Below, piece by piece: positions 7,013 to 7,180 of a stretch of DNA of 7,180 bases; position 1 is the stretch's first letter, and each line of letters begins with the position of its first letter. This DNA comes from JAICTV01 sp035634055 (lineage in GTDB: Bacteria; Planctomycetota; Phycisphaerae; Tepidisphaerales; Tepidisphaeraceae), in contig DASQDR010000118.1 in NCBI GenBank assembly GCA_035634055.1, positions 1-7,180 on the forward strand, given 5' to 3'. The position numbers and the translations under genes were made by a program. The notes beneath the pieces were generated by a model. That model was not told the DNA's origin, searched no databases, and saw nothing but the letters and a program-made list of their open reading frames with translations.

Positions 7013-7033
7013 GCGGCGGCACGGTGCCGCCGC
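7013..7033 (-). terminator. GC hairpin downstream of the beta-helix-like gene, possible terminator
   Basis: Arms gcggcggc (7013-7020) and gccgccgc (7026-7033) are perfect complements around acggt, giving an 8-bp all-GC stem with a 5-base loop; two further bases per arm could pair as CAC/GTG if the loop closed tighter. It begins 14 bases after the TGA of the upstream gene, the usual place for an intrinsic terminator. No T-tract follows on the minus strand, so it may instead act as a 3' stabiliser or with Rho. In GC-rich bacteria T-poor terminator hairpins are frequent, but such short GC repeats also arise by chance. Confidence 0.4.
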
Positions 7034-7046
7034 TTCGGCCGGCCGG

Positions 7047-7180
7047 TCAGTTGTAGTTGATGACCTGCCCGTTGTCCTCGAAGGCGTTGTCCTGCCACAG
7101 GACGTACTGGCTGTTGGCGCCGGCGGGGTAGATCGGGCCGAACGCCGAGCCGCGGCCCCAGCGGTTGTGGCGGAAGACGT
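7047..7180 (-). CDS. C-terminal end of a probable right-handed beta-helix protein (5' end outside window)
   Basis: Only the last 43 residues are visible, ending at TGA 7049-7047. The fragment reads VFRHNRWGRGSAFGPIYPAG, then NSQYVLWQDNAFEDNGQVINYN. The spaced pattern of V-x-R/x-N with aromatic residues and a W-x-DN-x-F element closing the chain is what the last coils of right-handed parallel beta-helix proteins look like (pectate-lyase fold, NosD or carbohydrate-modifying families). Such proteins are usually exported, and many bind, cleave or epimerise polysaccharides, which would suit a neighbour of a polysaccharide cluster, but activity cannot be inferred from a C-terminus alone. It shares the strand of the cluster but is 271 bases away, with hairpins between, so it is probably a separate transcription unit. 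Coding status is well supported by the clean frame and the repeat-like residues; the family call is moderate. Confidence 0.6.
   Translation of the reverse strand, partial: VFRHNRWGRGSAFGPIYPAGANSQYVLWQDNAFEDNGQVINYN

Larger units (their letters stand above)
6776..7046. other. 271-base intergenic region, structured, no convincing gene
   Basis: This gap lies between the beta-helix-like gene and the flippase. The only open frame of any size (minus strand, 7022-6837, 61 codons) is Arg/Ser-rich, matches nothing I recognise and crosses the inverted repeats, so I do not call it. I see no convincing -35/-10 pair, no sigma-54 element and no RfaH ops core (GGCGGTAG). The best -35-like hexamer on the minus strand is TCGACA, near 6900-6895, but no AT-rich -10 follows at 17 bases. 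Three hairpin-forming segments (7013-7033, 6935-6972, 6876-6912) and a 12-base palindrome (6867-6878) are the notable contents. By position it should hold the end of the upstream transcript and the promoter and leader of the polysaccharide operon. Confidence 0.6.

Noticed and set aside
6837..7022. 61-codon minus-strand frame in the intergenic gap
   Set aside because: It has Arg/Ser-rich composition and no family resemblance, and it overlaps the inverted repeats.
6776..7046. RfaH/ops (JUMPstart-like) element before a polysaccharide operon
   Set aside because: I looked for the GGCGGTAG core on both strands of the gap and did not find it.

Overview
This is a GC-rich stretch (roughly 70% by eye) in which every convincing gene lies on the minus strand, so transcription runs from high to low coordinates. 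It is a compact polysaccharide biosynthesis and export cluster of the Wzx/Wzy type. In transcription order it holds a Wzx-like flippase (6775-5255), a GT2 glycosyltransferase (5223-4237), an atypical GT2-like glycosyltransferase (4240-3428), a second GT2 enzyme (3423-2473), a Wzy/O-antigen-ligase-like membrane protein (2466-1051) and a GT4 glycosyltransferase (1043-1) that runs off the left edge. Gaps are 31, -4, 4, 6 and 7 bases, which argues for one operon with translational coupling.

Upstream of the flippase, a 271-base gap (6776-7046) separates the cluster from the last 43 codons of another minus-strand gene (7047-7180), whose C-terminus looks like a right-handed parallel beta-helix protein. 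The gap has no convincing gene but contains several inverted repeats. It is the likely place for the upstream gene's terminator and for the operon's promoter and leader.

Inferred workflow: the cytoplasmic glycosyltransferases build a lipid-linked repeat unit, the flippase moves it across the inner membrane, and the Wzy-like protein polymerises it (or ligates it to an acceptor) on the periplasmic side. The priming sugar-phosphate transferase, chain-length regulator, outer-membrane exporter and sugar-nucleotide genes are not in the window and may lie on either side.

The host is a GC-rich bacterium, probably diderm. Few starts have a clear Shine-Dalgarno sequence, and GTG and TTG starts appear likely. 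Together with the beta-helix neighbour this would fit a planctomycete or similar environmental lineage, but the window does not settle the phylum. I see no CRISPR array, mobile element, tRNA or rRNA, and no sign of a wholly new system. The least explained parts are the structured intergenic region, the glycosyltransferase lacking a DxD motif, and the truncated beta-helix gene.
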